From Cyrtodaria siliqua (lineage: Eukaryota > Mollusca > Bivalvia > Adapedonta > Hiatellidae): 64,000 nucleotides of DNA. The notes beneath the pieces are model-generated. The model was not told where the DNA came from. It did no database searches and saw only the letters and a program-made list of their open reading frames with translations. Positions 1 through 10,459 of this stretch are shown here, piece by piece. A program made the translations under genes and the position numbers. The stretch lies in contig JAWPHD010000296.1 of assembly GCA_037043455.1 (NCBI GenBank), positions 310,001 through 374,000 of the forward strand, in the 5' to 3' direction. Position 1 is the first letter of the stretch; each line of letters opens with the position of its first letter.

Positions 1-637
1 TCATTACTCATCAACTTACTACAAAAACTCATAACTTTTAAAAATCATAAGTATTATATTTGTATGTTTTGTCATGTGGAACAGTTTATTCCATATTTAC
101 ATGATGACAATTGTTCCAATCATGTGTCTAATATTAAGGTCATTCTTTATTTACACAGTGATTCTTTAATTAAATTGACTTTTTACCTAACTTCCATTTA
201 ATCAGAATAGTTGTTTCTTTTAAAATGTATTAATTCACATCCGTTTTGAAAGCATGAACTATTTAAAGCAAGTGTTTACTATCAACGAGTTCCCTTTACT
301 CATTCATTTTGAATTTGATGAGTAAATACTCATTGCAGGCAAAAGTTATCTAAAGCTCTGGTATATTTTAAGTATGTTTCATTTATATATGAAAGTAGAC
401 TTAAGTTAGTTGTAAAGTTTTAGGCCAGCAAAGACCGTTACCCTTTATCACGTTTAAATGTGAGTTATGATCAAATAGAAATATCACAGACATTGGATAA
501 TTTAATTAATTGCTTTTTGTTCCTATAACATCATTCACTTATCCGTTTATTTGCAATAAATACGTTAACTTTTGCTCCCAATCTTGCCGTGTCTACGCAG
601 TTTCCACAACAAAAACACCGTTGTCTAATAAAAAAAT
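1..637. other. AT-rich sequence, no gene seen
   Basis: I see no credible open frame, splice pattern, RNA gene or repeat with a partner elsewhere in the window. Confidence 0.5.
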
Positions 638-1385
638 GAATAAAATCGCTGATTTCTACTAAAAATTAGAAATATATCTAATACAATAGAAAAAAGAAAT
701 ATTGTAACCTTTTTGGGCAGTGTAAGGTCCAGTGATTAAACAAAAAAAAGTTCCAAAACCGCATGATGTTTGAAAATGCCTTAATTTTGGGGCGAAAAAT
801 GTGTATTTTTGTCAAAAATAGCCGGAATCTGGAATTATTTTTTAAAATTAGTTTGAACATAAACTTATCAAACTGAAGCAATAGAATGTTGCACAGCATA
901 CATATTCAAGTATTTCCTGGCATCATATATAACATGTGCTCAAATATTGGCATTTTAGGGCAAAATGTTGGAAAAAATGACAAAAATCACTGATTTCTGT
1001 AATCCATTGTGGTATTGGGTTAAAATTTAGAAAAATATTTAATACAATAGAATAAAAACATATTGTAACATTTTTTGGATAGACAAAGGTCCAATAATTA
1101 AGTAGAAAAAAGTCCTGAACCATATGATGCTTAAAATATTGCCTTAATTTTCAGGCGAAAATGTGTATTTCCGTCAAAAATCGACGGAATCTGGAATTAT
1201 CTTTTGAAAATAGTTTGAATATAAACTTATCAAATTGAAGCAATAAAATGTTGCACACTATACATATCCAAGTCATTTATTGTATCAGTTATAACATACA
1301 TGCTCAAGTATTTATATATAAGGGCAAAATATTGAAAAAATGACTAAAATCGCTGATTTCTGTAATACATTGAGGTATTGGAAGA
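638..1385. repeat. tandem duplication, unit about 350 bp
   Basis: The motif AAATCGCTGATTTCT (with small changes) recurs near 644, 985 and 1348. The sequence between is alignable over its length, including AATACAATAGAA, GGCGAAAATGTGTATTT and GGAATCTGGAATTAT blocks. There are two full copies and the start of a third. Short minus-strand frames inside it are not conserved between copies, so I do not call a gene. Confidence 0.75.
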
Positions 1386-2120
1386 AAAATAAAAGTGCAT
1401 AGACAGAACGGAATTTTTTTTTATAACATTTCTGCAGTCCAATGTGCAATAATATACCAGAAAACCGTCTTTCTTCTATGGAACATTCCTACTCTCACCT
1501 GGTGATATTGCCATTGACACCATATGTTTCGAAGGAGTGCATGGCATGCTGACATTTTATTGGCTTTTATAAGCAAACAAGCCTGCTCTAGCTGATACCT
1601 TATGGGAATTTGTTAAAAGATGACATGACAGAACCTCCCGAACAAATACAACCCATTATGTACTAGTTCTTGAGCTGGCTGTAGACCCCACTCCCCTATG
1701 GGGGATATTGTAGGGTATAATTTTCTGAAAGAACAAACAATAAGTATCAAAATGAGACAAGTGTGCCATCAGTTCTGAGCGTTGGGCTTTAGTGAGTAAC
1801 GTGCATGTAAACTATGTTACCTTACATTACAATTAAAATTTCAATGTACATTAAAAACGTTGAATATTAATTAAATCTAAACCATGTAAAAAAACACATA
1901 ATAATTGTACTTTTATTAATATAAGTTGAGAAGCACTTCAAACTTAATGAAACTATTCTGTAATTTACGTTACACCACATTCATTACCAAAAAAAACTTA
2001 TTTTTAGTGCAAATAGGTTTCTGTAAAAACTGGTGTTCGTCTGTAAGTAAGAGTTTCTATATATCACAATATTAATAATTAGACTGTGTATAATATGCAT
2101 ATGTATACTAGCTGAAATTT
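1386..2120. other. AT-rich spacer, nothing recognised
   Basis: No coding or RNA feature could be supported. Base composition is similar to the flanks. Confidence 0.4.
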
Positions 2121-2495
2121 ATGTGTATCACAATAAAAAGAAATCAAACATGGCGTCCAAGATGGTCCCGTTGTGTAACAAGATCTGTAGGTCGGCCCAG
2201 CAGCTATTTCTCTATAACTATACTGTATATAGCTCTAGGTGCCATGTTCGAGGCCCGAACTCAGGTAGCCCTCCCCCTGATACGGCCTACCGACCGAGTG
2301 CCACGCGTAGCGTTTTGTATAGGGGGGTACGAGTGTCTGACCACGGACGAGATTCCAGATTGCCTCGTGGTAGCGGCCTGCCCAGTTAGCACACTACGCA
2401 CGGAGGATTTTCTCACTCCCAGTGTTTTGCGTTTGTTGTTGTTCTTATTCATACTGTACACAAAGGTGGTACAATGTGTTTGTGATTGCTTTTAA
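2121..2495 (+). CDS. unrecognised 124-aa open frame in a GC-richer patch
   Basis: This frame lies in a patch (about 2145-2440) clearly richer in G+C than its surroundings. The predicted protein has a hydrophobic stretch near residues 28-42 and a strongly hydrophobic C-terminus near residues 104-120. An 88-aa frame overlaps it on the same strand and a 66-aa frame lies opposite, so the reading frame is not certain. I recognise no family. It may be part of an old mobile element or an exon. The composition shift is the only positive evidence. Confidence 0.2.
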   Translation: MCITIKRNQTWRPRWSRCVTRSVGRPSSYFSITILYIALGAMFEARTQVALPLIRPTDRVPRVAFCIGGYECLTTDEIPDCLVVAACPVSTLRTEDFLTPSVLRLLLFLFILYTKVVQCVCDCF

Positions 2496-3656
2496 CACCA
2501 ACAACAGTTGATTACGGTTACTTACTACCCTGTATAATTATGGACAGTATAGTATAGTTATTATATAACCAGGTATGATTGCTTTTGTGTTAAGTAACCC
2601 GTCAATTAGTTTAACAGTTCTTAATGTTTGTATGTGTATATTATGTATACACACTTTTTCTATGTAACACGTATGTACACACTATATTTGTGTCACGTGT
2701 GTTAATAGCCCAAGCACAGAAATCGTCTCTGATTCCACTCGGATAGACAATAATCCGAACTGCAAGAGCGCTTTCGGTCTATTGACCTTCATCAGTTGCA
2801 ACATGCAATCCTAAACGATTTCTATTTAACGTAAAAGTTTTCTCATCGACTAAAGTAATGAGGTTTTACTTTGAAAGTACACTGTGATAGACCAAATAAG
2901 TATATATAGTTTATTCAATCTGTCCTAATAAGATTATAACACAGATTGAATACTTTATATATGTTCGGTTTTTATTGAAAATGATATTTCAAAGTACAGT
3001 AGTACCATAAGACATAAAACAAAATTTGGAGTACCTCCAAATGTGAGTAATTATGTTTTAGAGACAGATAATATATATATATATATTAGCAAACTATGAC
3101 ACGAAAGTGTCATACAGTAGAGTGCACCAATTACCGACCACTCAAGCAAGATTTTATGCTGTTCGGAAAAAGAATCAGTTGTTCGCGGATACTTTGACTT
3201 GGTCTTATAAAACAAATTATCAGCTATCTTTGAATGTATTTACGAACTATAGGAATCCATTATATATGAAGATAAGGTAAATCATATCAAGAGCCCAAGT
3301 GATTGTTTTTCCGAACAAAGATTTTAAAAATATCTTGAAATACTCATTGACAGACAGTTGTAGTGACAGTCGTTCTTGTGTTCTTGACCGATATAACATC
3401 CAAGATTGTTTATAAAACATAGTTTCCAGGTCGGCGTATATTGATTGAATTCATACGGTAAGATTCAGCGAATTAAATAGTATATATAGTATATTGAATG
3501 TATATCGTTCTGCGGTCAATGCAAGAAGGAAAAAATGACCGTCACTTTAACAGAATGACTATGAAAATAATTAAACACAAACTACTGCTAACTGTGCAAT
3601 GTTAGAAATTTCCCCCTCCTGTTGAAACAAAAATATTAAAAGGTGATCCTATCTGT
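2496..3656. other. AT-rich spacer with one inverted repeat
   Basis: No gene is seen. Around 2896-2962 two arms related to TTTATTCAATCTGT and ACAGATTGAATA face each other and could form an AT-rich hairpin. A short (AT)n run lies near 3071-3086. Confidence 0.45.
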
Positions 3657-3881
3657 ATGAATGCAAGTGTAAGATATTTATATCAACCCGGGGAACAAGA
3701 AGGTGGAAGACGCAGAGCAACTGATCCAATGTGGAGTGTAGATATTCACAAGATTAAAAGTTATATGGTGACGCAAGGTATAAGAGTTTATTATTTGAAA
3801 GCACCAGCGCCACAGAGAGGATTTGTCAAAGAAGAATTACTTATTGTTCCTGCTGATACCCAAATTCATAACTTTTTATAG
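3657..3881 (+). pseudogene. fragment resembling a Polinton-type integrase C-terminus
   Basis: The 74-aa frame contains RATDPMWSVDIHKI, then RVYYLKAP, then QRGFVKEELLIVP. This order resembles the C-terminal tail of retroviral-like integrases carried by Maverick/Polinton elements, in which an 'RATDPIWS...vyYL..gpkRgFVrEEL' pattern is familiar to me. The catalytic core (DDE) is absent, so this is at most a 3' remnant. Its last 16 bases overlap the end of the polymerase frame on the opposite strand, a tail-to-tail compact layout typical of virus-like elements. The assignment rests on pattern memory, not a search. Confidence 0.45.
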
Positions 3882-6820
3882 AAACCATGTGCATCAGTTG
3901 TAATTCCATCTTCTCGGATGTATCTTTTTGAGTAAAATGGTGATAATGTAACTTTGTTTACTGTTATGCCGTATATTTGATGTTTTATTGATCGCATCAT
4001 ATTCATTTCAAACTTTTTCTTATCAAATAGTGCTTCTTTATAGTTTTCAAAGTTTATATGTTTTTTAACTACATAATTGTTTACACCCTTTGCTTTCTTA
4101 ATAATCTGCTCATTCACTTTCAAAATAGAATCTTGTTTGGATCTTAATCCAATATTTTCAACTGTAGAAACACATTCATCTTTCTTAACAATCTGCACAT
4201 CCGCTCTCAACATAGAATATAGTTTGGATCTTAATCCAATATTCTCAGCTATAGGAACACCATCATCTTTTATTTTATCTATTACTTTCTTAATCATCTT
4301 CTCATCCGCTCCCAAAATAGAACATAGTTTGAATTCAACTATAGGAATACATTCATCTTTCATTTTATCTATTACTTTTTCAATCGTCTGCTCATCCGCT
4401 CCCAAAATAGAATATAGTTCGGGTCTTAATTCAATATACTCACCTATAGGAACACCAGGACATTAATTTTTCATTTTATCTATTACTTTTTCAATCATCT
4501 GCTCATCCGCTCTCAAAATAGAATATAGTTTGGGTCTCAACCCAACATATTCAACTATTGGAACTCCGGCACATTCGTCTTTCATTTTACCCAATACTTT
4601 TTTGTTTGTATCATCGTGCATTGAGTGATTTTGAGGATAATCACTTAGGTCATATTCATCTTTCATTTCAGACATATCTTTATAGGCGTCTTCTGTTTTT
4701 ATATCTACAAGCAAGCTGTCAGTATCTGTGTATAATAAAGTACAGTTATCTCCATACCTTTTTTTCAAAGTATTATAATACCAATCATACATCATATATT
4801 TTGATATATCTAATACTGACATTCCAACATAAATTGGCTTGGTTAATTTTAATTTTGTTTTGTTTACATGTATTGCCGATAATTCATCTGAACATTTTAC
4901 ACGTCTGTTAAAGTTTGGTTTGGCTATTATTTTTCTTATTTTTTCATTATTAGAGCCGTCAGTTTTTACTAATTTTATGTCAGTTCGCTTTCTTAAATTT
5001 TCCATTGTTTTTCCAAATACTGAGTTATTCATAAGCTTGTAAAAATCTTTTTCAAATTGTGATTTAGCTTTTTTCCTAAGTTCTGTGTTTAAATTTATGT
5101 ATGATGCCATCCAAGGTTTTTCATTAAATTCTAGCACCCTGTGAATTTTTGTTAATTCCATGCCTAATGATAAATACAACTGTAAATCTTTATAATGTAA
5201 TACATATTTTGTTTTGTCCATAAGATTTGGTACTAGTTGTTCTGTCATAACGTTATTTTCTAATAAATTTGTTTGGTACTCAGATAACCATTCTTTTTTT
5301 ACTTTTAATCTTTCAGGGGCAAGTGGATAATCATTGTGACTATCATGTAGTTCTTTAGGATATTTTAAATCTACTTCAAGAAAATATCCTTTATCTTTTC
5401 TTAGCTCTTGTAATGTTTTTAAGTTAACCCATTTAAATCCGGAATATGGAAGTGGCTGACTCATTGCCCACCCATATAAGTTGTTTGCATCAAAATACAT
5501 TAAAAAGATTTTTTCTCCATCTGGGTTATAATCAAATATATGGGGATTGTTTGCTTTTGCATGTCTTTTTGATACCATGCTAATTCCACCACGCATTCCT
5601 TTTTCAACAAATAAGTGCATATTCATATCTGTAAGAAGTTCTAGTTCTATTTTTGAACATTTAAGTAAAGCATCCCAAGATAATCCAGGTGCTGTGTAGT
5701 AATGTAAAGCATCGAGTTTATATGATTTCATGCATGTTTTTCTAAAAGTTTGGAATACATCAGCCAACAAAGTTACATCAGTTTTTAAATATAAATCATG
5801 ATAATCTCCAAGAGTTTTACAATTTAATTTTTTCCATACTTCTTGCGCATGATCGTAATCTTTTTGAGTAATACCAACATCTGTGAGTTTACTGTAAAAT
5901 GATTCAATCGGTGGTAATTTGGTTTCATTAAATTTATACATGCTATCAAAATATTCATATGGATAAACACCTTTTCGTAAAAGTAAATCTGTGTGTTCTT
6001 TAAACTGATTTCTGGTTATTTCAAAATCAGATGTATCTGTCGCATCAACAAGTTTTTCTAAAAAAGAAGCCATAAATTGGAAACTGTCTAAAACTTTAAG
6101 CTGGCCGACACTAAATGATATGTATTTTTCAGCATTATTTGGAATACATGTTATATTACCTTTCATTTTATGTATTTTTTGCATAATCAAATGACTATCA
6201 TATCCTTTGAGGTTGTGAAATATGACAGGAATTGAAGTTTTGCCAGGTTTTATTTTTAGTTTTAAGTTGCAGTTTTTATGTGCTGCACCTCTGTATTCTC
6301 CAGTAAAATGTCAGTAGTCTCTTACTTTACAGTTTTTACCAGATTTTCTGCCTATTTCATTATCACATATCCAACATTGTGTAGCTTTTTCATAATCTGC
6401 TTCATTTTGTTGAGTCATTATTAATGGTTTTGGGTGAGCAAATATATTATTAATGTTGCTCTTCTCACATTCTAGGCGATTTAAAAACACTTCAACAGCA
6501 TCTTCACCTCTGTAAATAACCGAATCATTAGCTTTGTTGTCATATCTGACAACTTGGTATCCAAATCCACAAGCTTCTTGCACATTTTGAATTTCTGATT
6601 TTTTTCCAAATTGTTTTAATTGTGGTTTAATTATGCTTTCAAAATCAGCATATATTACATAAGGAACATGCATTTTATTTTGGTAATTTTTAAATTTTAC
6701 AGTATTTTTACCATTTTCTGGCATTTCAATTTTGCAAGATTTTTTGTTGATACCATAACAATCTTCTTTGTGATTTGTTAGTAAGTCTTCATTTAAAAAT
6801 TTCATAAAGGCAACGAACAC
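3866..6820 (-). pseudogene. protein-primed family B DNA polymerase, exonuclease and polymerase domains (Polinton/adintovirus-like), broken
   Basis: This is the catalytic part of a pPolB-type DNA polymerase, which in Mavericks/Polintons and relatives copies the element from a protein primer. Visible motifs in order are YADFES (exonuclease DxE, about 6645), HDLYLKTDVTLLADVF (exonuclease III region), FDANNLYG (polymerase motif A), KLMNNSVFGKT (motif B) and YTDTDS (motif C, about 4720). The C-terminal SKRYIREDG block is near 3920. Breaks are a frameshift relative to the upstream frame in the 6789-6820 overlap, an in-frame TGA at about 6311 within a zinc-type Cys/His block, and an in-frame TAA at about 4463. 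All three catalytic motif regions lie in one frame. The C-terminal domain is expanded by tandem units (see 4130-4610). There are no introns. It is likely a decayed endogenous copy. No capsid, ATPase or protease gene is visible nearby. Confidence 0.85.
4130..4610 (-). repeat. in-frame tandem expansion inside the polymerase C-terminus
   Basis: Five successive units of about 90-113 bp each encode versions of a block with KMKDEC, VPIVE.VGLR.KLYSIL and ADEQMIEK. Only one such block is expected in this polymerase family. Units start near forward positions 4571, 4458, 4348, 4258 and 4168. Although the units diverge from each other, the frame continues through all but one stop. Confidence 0.8.
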
Positions 6821-8087
6821 AAAAATAAGTTTTGCCTTTATGTTTGTTTTGGTCGTAAAGCAGTTTATTTAAGCTTTTAATCCAGCAGTAGTGACTGTTT
6901 GTAACATTTTCATCAGATATCAAAAGTAGATTAATCCTGTTAATGTCTTTGGGTTGTTCTGATATTTTATATGGAAAAATATTTACTTTTTTACTTTTTT
7001 CTGATATGGTGTATCCGTAAACATTAATAGCAATATTGTTTAGTTTTTCTACTTTTGAAATTTGTGAAATTGGAGTGGGAAAGTCAATTTTTTCTTTTTT
7101 TAGAAAATCTATGCTTGGGTATTTTGACAACCTATCGGTGTGATCTGCGGCAGGATTTAGTGCAGAATTTATAGCATGAAACAAACATTGATTATCGTTA
7201 TTTTTTACGTTTATTATTGCTTTTTTGTTAGCTAATTCTACAGGCAGTGGAATATATGAAGAACCTTTTAATGGTTCATACTTTGCAATATTCAAATAAA
7301 GCTTAACACAGTGATCAACTTCTAATCCGGATGCAGTATTTGTAAATATTTCAAGACTCTCTTGTATAAATGCAGATGAATTATCATAAAGCTCGCTTAT
7401 TTTTTCAGAGCTCAAAATGGCATTTTGTTCACTATGTAATTTTGCTGTGGTGTATTTTTTGGTAGCACCATCATCTTTAAATAAATCTATAGTAAGACCT
7501 AATTGAAACTTTAATCCTTTAGTTTCTATCAGCTCTTTGATAATTTGTTTTGTAATAATAGATTTTTTATCACGGAATACTTTTTGAGGATCTTTGTATT
7601 TATTTACAGATATTTCGTATGCTCTAAAATATCTGCATATTGGATTGTCAACTAGTTTTAATTTGTCTTCTTCTTTTTCTTCTTTTTGATTTTCTTGCAG
7701 CTCTTGGATTACTTTAGCCATTTGTTTTTTGTATTTATCATCTTGACCTAATTCTTTTTTAGCCTGCCTTTTCTTAAGTTTTTTAAGCTTTCTTCTTTTC
7801 TTAAAACTTTCAAAAGATTTACTAGTTGGTTCTATCTTTTTATCTTCAAAAGGTTGGCTGGTAGTTGCCCTTGTTTTCAAGACTTTATTTTCTTTCTCAA
7901 GTAATTCCAATTTTTTCTTAACTAATGCAATTTCTTTAACTTCTTTCCTAAGTGATGCAATTTCTTCCTCAATTTTGGTTGGTTGACCTCCTAATGATTT
8001 CAGTGCCATATTTAGTGATTCCTTATCTATTATACCTGTATTATACAGGGATAATAAATTATTTATAGTATCTTTCGTGTCAGACAT
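6789..8087 (-). CDS. N-terminal part of the pPolB-like protein (coiled coil, Lys-rich linker, conserved OTU-like region)
   Basis: The 432-aa frame starts at an ATG next to the divergent promoter gap. Residues about 35-70 are heptad-like and rich in E, K and L (coiled coil). Residues about 85-140 are strongly basic. From about residue 255 it matches the well-known region upstream of the exonuclease in Polinton-type polymerases: EPLKGSSYIPLP, INVKNNDNQCLFHAI, INVYGY and HYCWIKSLNKLL. The CLFHAI segment resembles the Cys box of OTU-like proteases proposed for these proteins, which is inference. The frame ends in a short overlap with the downstream frame, consistent with one frameshift in a formerly single gene. 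Confidence 0.8.
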   Translation of the reverse strand: MSDTKDTINNLLSLYNTGIIDKESLNMALKSLGGQPTKIEEEIASLRKEVKEIALVKKKLELLEKENKVLKTRATTSQPFEDKKIEPTSKSFESFKKRRKLKKLKKRQAKKELGQDDKYKKQMAKVIQELQENQKEEKEEDKLKLVDNPICRYFRAYEISVNKYKDPQKVFRDKKSIITKQIIKELIETKGLKFQLGLTIDLFKDDGATKKYTTAKLHSEQNAILSSEKISELYDNSSAFIQESLEIFTNTASGLEVDHCVKLYLNIAKYEPLKGSSYIPLPVELANKKAIINVKNNDNQCLFHAINSALNPAADHTDRLSKYPSIDFLKKEKIDFPTPISQISKVEKLNNIAINVYGYTISEKSKKVNIFPYKISEQPKDINRINLLLISDENVTNSHYCWIKSLNKLLYDQNKHKGKTYFCVRCLYEIFK

Positions 8088-8160
8088 TTTTTATCTCTTT
8101 TCTTTATATCTAAAAATATTTTTATTTAATATAAAAAATTATTACTATAAATATAAAGCA
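8088..8160. promoter_or_regulatory. divergent AT-rich promoter gap
   Basis: Only 73 bp separate the start codons of the minus-strand polymerase-type protein and the plus-strand Cys-rich protein. The gap is almost entirely A/T, with TATAAATATAAA immediately before the plus-strand ATG. It should hold promoters for both genes. The exact start sites cannot be read from the sequence. Confidence 0.45.
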
Positions 8161-8427
8161 ATGATTCCGTGTCAGTTCCTAAAGATCAGTTCCAACGGTA
8201 TTTGTACCAAAAAACCTGTTAAAAATTCAAAATATTGTAAAGTTCATAAAAATAGAATGAAAACTTGTAAAATTCTACCTTGTTTAAATTGTGGATTGGG
8301 TACTACTGCCCAATTTCAAATTTGTTGTAAATGCGGTGCTTCAACACTTAGAAAATATAACGAATATTGGTATTATAAGGATTATAATAAAGAATGTTTA
8401 AAATTTAGACGTATTGAGTATTTATAG
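8161..8427 (+). CDS. 88-aa cysteine-rich, probably zinc-binding virus-like protein
   Basis: I chose the ATG at 8161 because the longer upstream extension is low-complexity A/T sequence. Cysteines and histidines are arranged as C4, C15, C26-x2-H29, then C36, C41-x2-C44 and C55-C56-x-C58, with C79 near the end. This suggests two small zinc-binding modules. The first (C...C...YCxxH) resembles short zinc modules common in large DNA viruses and virus-like elements. The protein is basic (many K/R). It is intact, divergently oriented to the polymerase gene, intron-free, and of the same AT-rich base use, so it most likely belongs to the same element. No specific function can be assigned. Confidence 0.6.
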   Translation: MIPCQFLKISSNGICTKKPVKNSKYCKVHKNRMKTCKILPCLNCGLGTTAQFQICCKCGASTLRKYNEYWYYKDYNKECLKFRRIEYL

Positions 8428-8501
8428 TTTAACCTCTATTTTGCAATAAAATTTAAACATCCAAATTTAAAACATTTTCACAATTCAATCTTGAAATCTT
8501 T

Positions 8502-8570
8502 GGTTATTTAGCGCCTGGGACATGCTAAATAACCAGTTTAATTGACTTAATTTTCAGTAAACTGAAAATT
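8502..8570. terminator. two perfect hairpins downstream of the Cys-rich gene
   Basis: GGTTATTTAGC at 8502-8512 pairs perfectly with GCTAAATAACC at 8524-8534. AATTTTCAGT at 8549-8558 pairs with ACTGAAAATT at 8561-8570. They lie 75-143 bases after the stop codon. Some large DNA viruses end transcripts at hairpins, so a 3'-end role is possible. This is inference. Confidence 0.35.
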
Positions 8571-8640
8571 TTGTATGGCGGTTTTAGATTATTTGGGGTA
8601 ATTTAGTTGTGGTCCAGAACCCCCATAATACATATATATT

Positions 8641-8697
8641 AGGCCCATATAACCTTTCATGTGTTGGTGCGCCTTAAAACCCAATTCTATTCAACAC
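8641..8697 (+). repeat. dispersed retroelement 3' tail, copy 1
   Basis: CATATAACCTTTCATGTGTT, then GCGCCTTA and AACCCAATTC, matches 19439-19495 closely. The end in ATTCA-type repeats suggests the 3' terminus of a LINE or SINE. Confidence 0.6.
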
Positions 8698-8740
8698 AAT
8701 AACTTTCCGGGACCTGTTATCAAAAGTGATTTATAGTATA

Positions 8741-9020
8741 TGGACCAGTCTTACTCATAATATTATTTTTCATATTAAACTATAGTTTTCCTATAATTAA
8801 AATTAGTATATATTAATGTAGAATGGTGTATATATATATATATTGTAATTATGTTAAAAAATGACTCAGTAATTAATGATTTACTTTGTAGGACCGCCTA
8901 AAAATAGACAAGAGTTTTGTCTAAATGACTTGGACCAGTCTTACTCATAATATTATTTTTCATAAACGATAGTGTTCCTATAATTAAAATTAGTATATAT
9001 TAATGTATCTAGAATGGTCT
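8741..9020 (+). repeat. direct repeat pair, about 85 bp, 190 bp apart
   Basis: Copies at about 8741-8827 and 8931-9017 share TGGACCAGTCTTACTCATAA, then ATTATTTTTCAT, TTCCTATAATTAAAATTAG and TATATTAATGTA. The first copy runs into an (AT)n stretch. Confidence 0.75.
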
Positions 9021-9868
9021 AGCGGACGTAAATATGTATTTTCAAAACTGTTTTTACACTGTAAATTACTTACGCGATGTCACTTATTGTCAGACGTTTA
9101 GAACTGAAGATTGGAAACAGAAAAAAAAAGTAATTAAGCGGTACAAAAACGAAAGGGATTTCTCCGAAAATTGTGTTTACTTCCTTATATGACGTTGGGG
9201 ATGCGCGCGCATACTGCCGCATAAACTATTAAAAATTGTTTGATTTACACAGAGTTACCCATCGATACATTGTAAATTGTCGTCGTTGAACATTTTTCAT
9301 CGACGTTACCAGGCGCATTGTTATAGCGATCGAGGTGACTGATGGAACAATGCAAACATACCATTTTTACAATGAAATTGTTGAATAGACTTGCAAACAA
9401 GTTTCTAATTCATAAATGTATACTGTATCTTGACCTAGTTGAATCTATCACTCGATAAACACATGACGGAAACTGGGCTTGTAAACAAAATGATTTCTCA
9501 GTTTTAGTCTATTTATAAAAAGGTCGCGTGCCACTTCGATAATTTATAACAAACAAATTTCCAGGAAGAGGTAAACTTTTTCGCAGTTCAGTTTATTTTA
9601 AGGTATTAATTATCATATACAAATACATCCTCACAAAGTCTATACTATTCACAACATTCATAGATAGAAAAGAAAATCTGAGAAGATGGTCATTTGTTCT
9701 TCATTTAGTAAAACAAACCCCGATGGAATAAACGCAACAATATTCGAGTTAGTTTTGATACCAGGCAGTACTATTGTGTATTATCACAAAAAATAATGAT
9801 TTTATATAATCTGGATTATTTCAAAGTCATTTATTACAAGCAAGGTCGCACGTAGCTCGTCAGTTAGC
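9021..9868 (+). other. opsin upstream region, no coding exon seen
   Basis: In-frame stops occur before the ATG at 9869 (for example near 9796), so the ATG is the first available start. A GGATTA motif (the OTX/CRX-type core) lies about 55 bases upstream of the ATG. The start of transcription is not identifiable. Confidence 0.35.
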
Positions 9869-10459
9869 ATGCATACCCCAAGATGGCACGAGGTTTTAGC
9901 GGGAACATGGTTGTGTGTACTTTCAGTCTTGGGAACGTTTCTTAATTGTACTGTTTTACTTGCATATGTAACAGATAAGAAACGCCTGACACCAAACGAT
10001 ATTCTCGTTATAGGAGTAATTTTCAATCATGCTTGTATGTCGGCTATTGCAATGATACCACCGGCAATAGCTGAGTTTGCCGGTGGTTGGCTATTCGTGA
10101 TGACAATGGATTCGTGTGTTTTCGAAGCATTTACTGTTTATTGGCTCGGAATTACCTCGGAATTCTTGTTAATGGCAATTGCGTTGACAAGATACGTTTC
10201 GATTACCCAATTCCAAAGATATTCAATCAAGAGAGCACTGTTTACGATTTTGCTGTGTCACCTAACGGCCTTGGTATTGGCTTTAGCTCCACTCTTTGGC
10301 TGGAGTTCTTACGGACTTGAAGCACATATGACAGGATGTGGGTTGAAATGGACGGATAGACGAGAAGAAAGCTTAGCGTATCTAGGAGTTATTTGTGTTC
10401 TAGGATATGCAATCCCAGTTACTATGATAGTGTTTTCATACTTGCAGATATACTAAACC
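9869..10459 (+). CDS. opsin exon 1 (helices 1-5)
   Basis: This exon encodes 197 codons from the first ATG through helix 5. The TAA at 10454-10456 precedes ACC and the strong donor GTAAGT at 10460. The short N-terminus (about 10 residues before helix 1) is similar to retinochrome-like opsins, or an upstream exon is missing. Confidence 0.8.
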
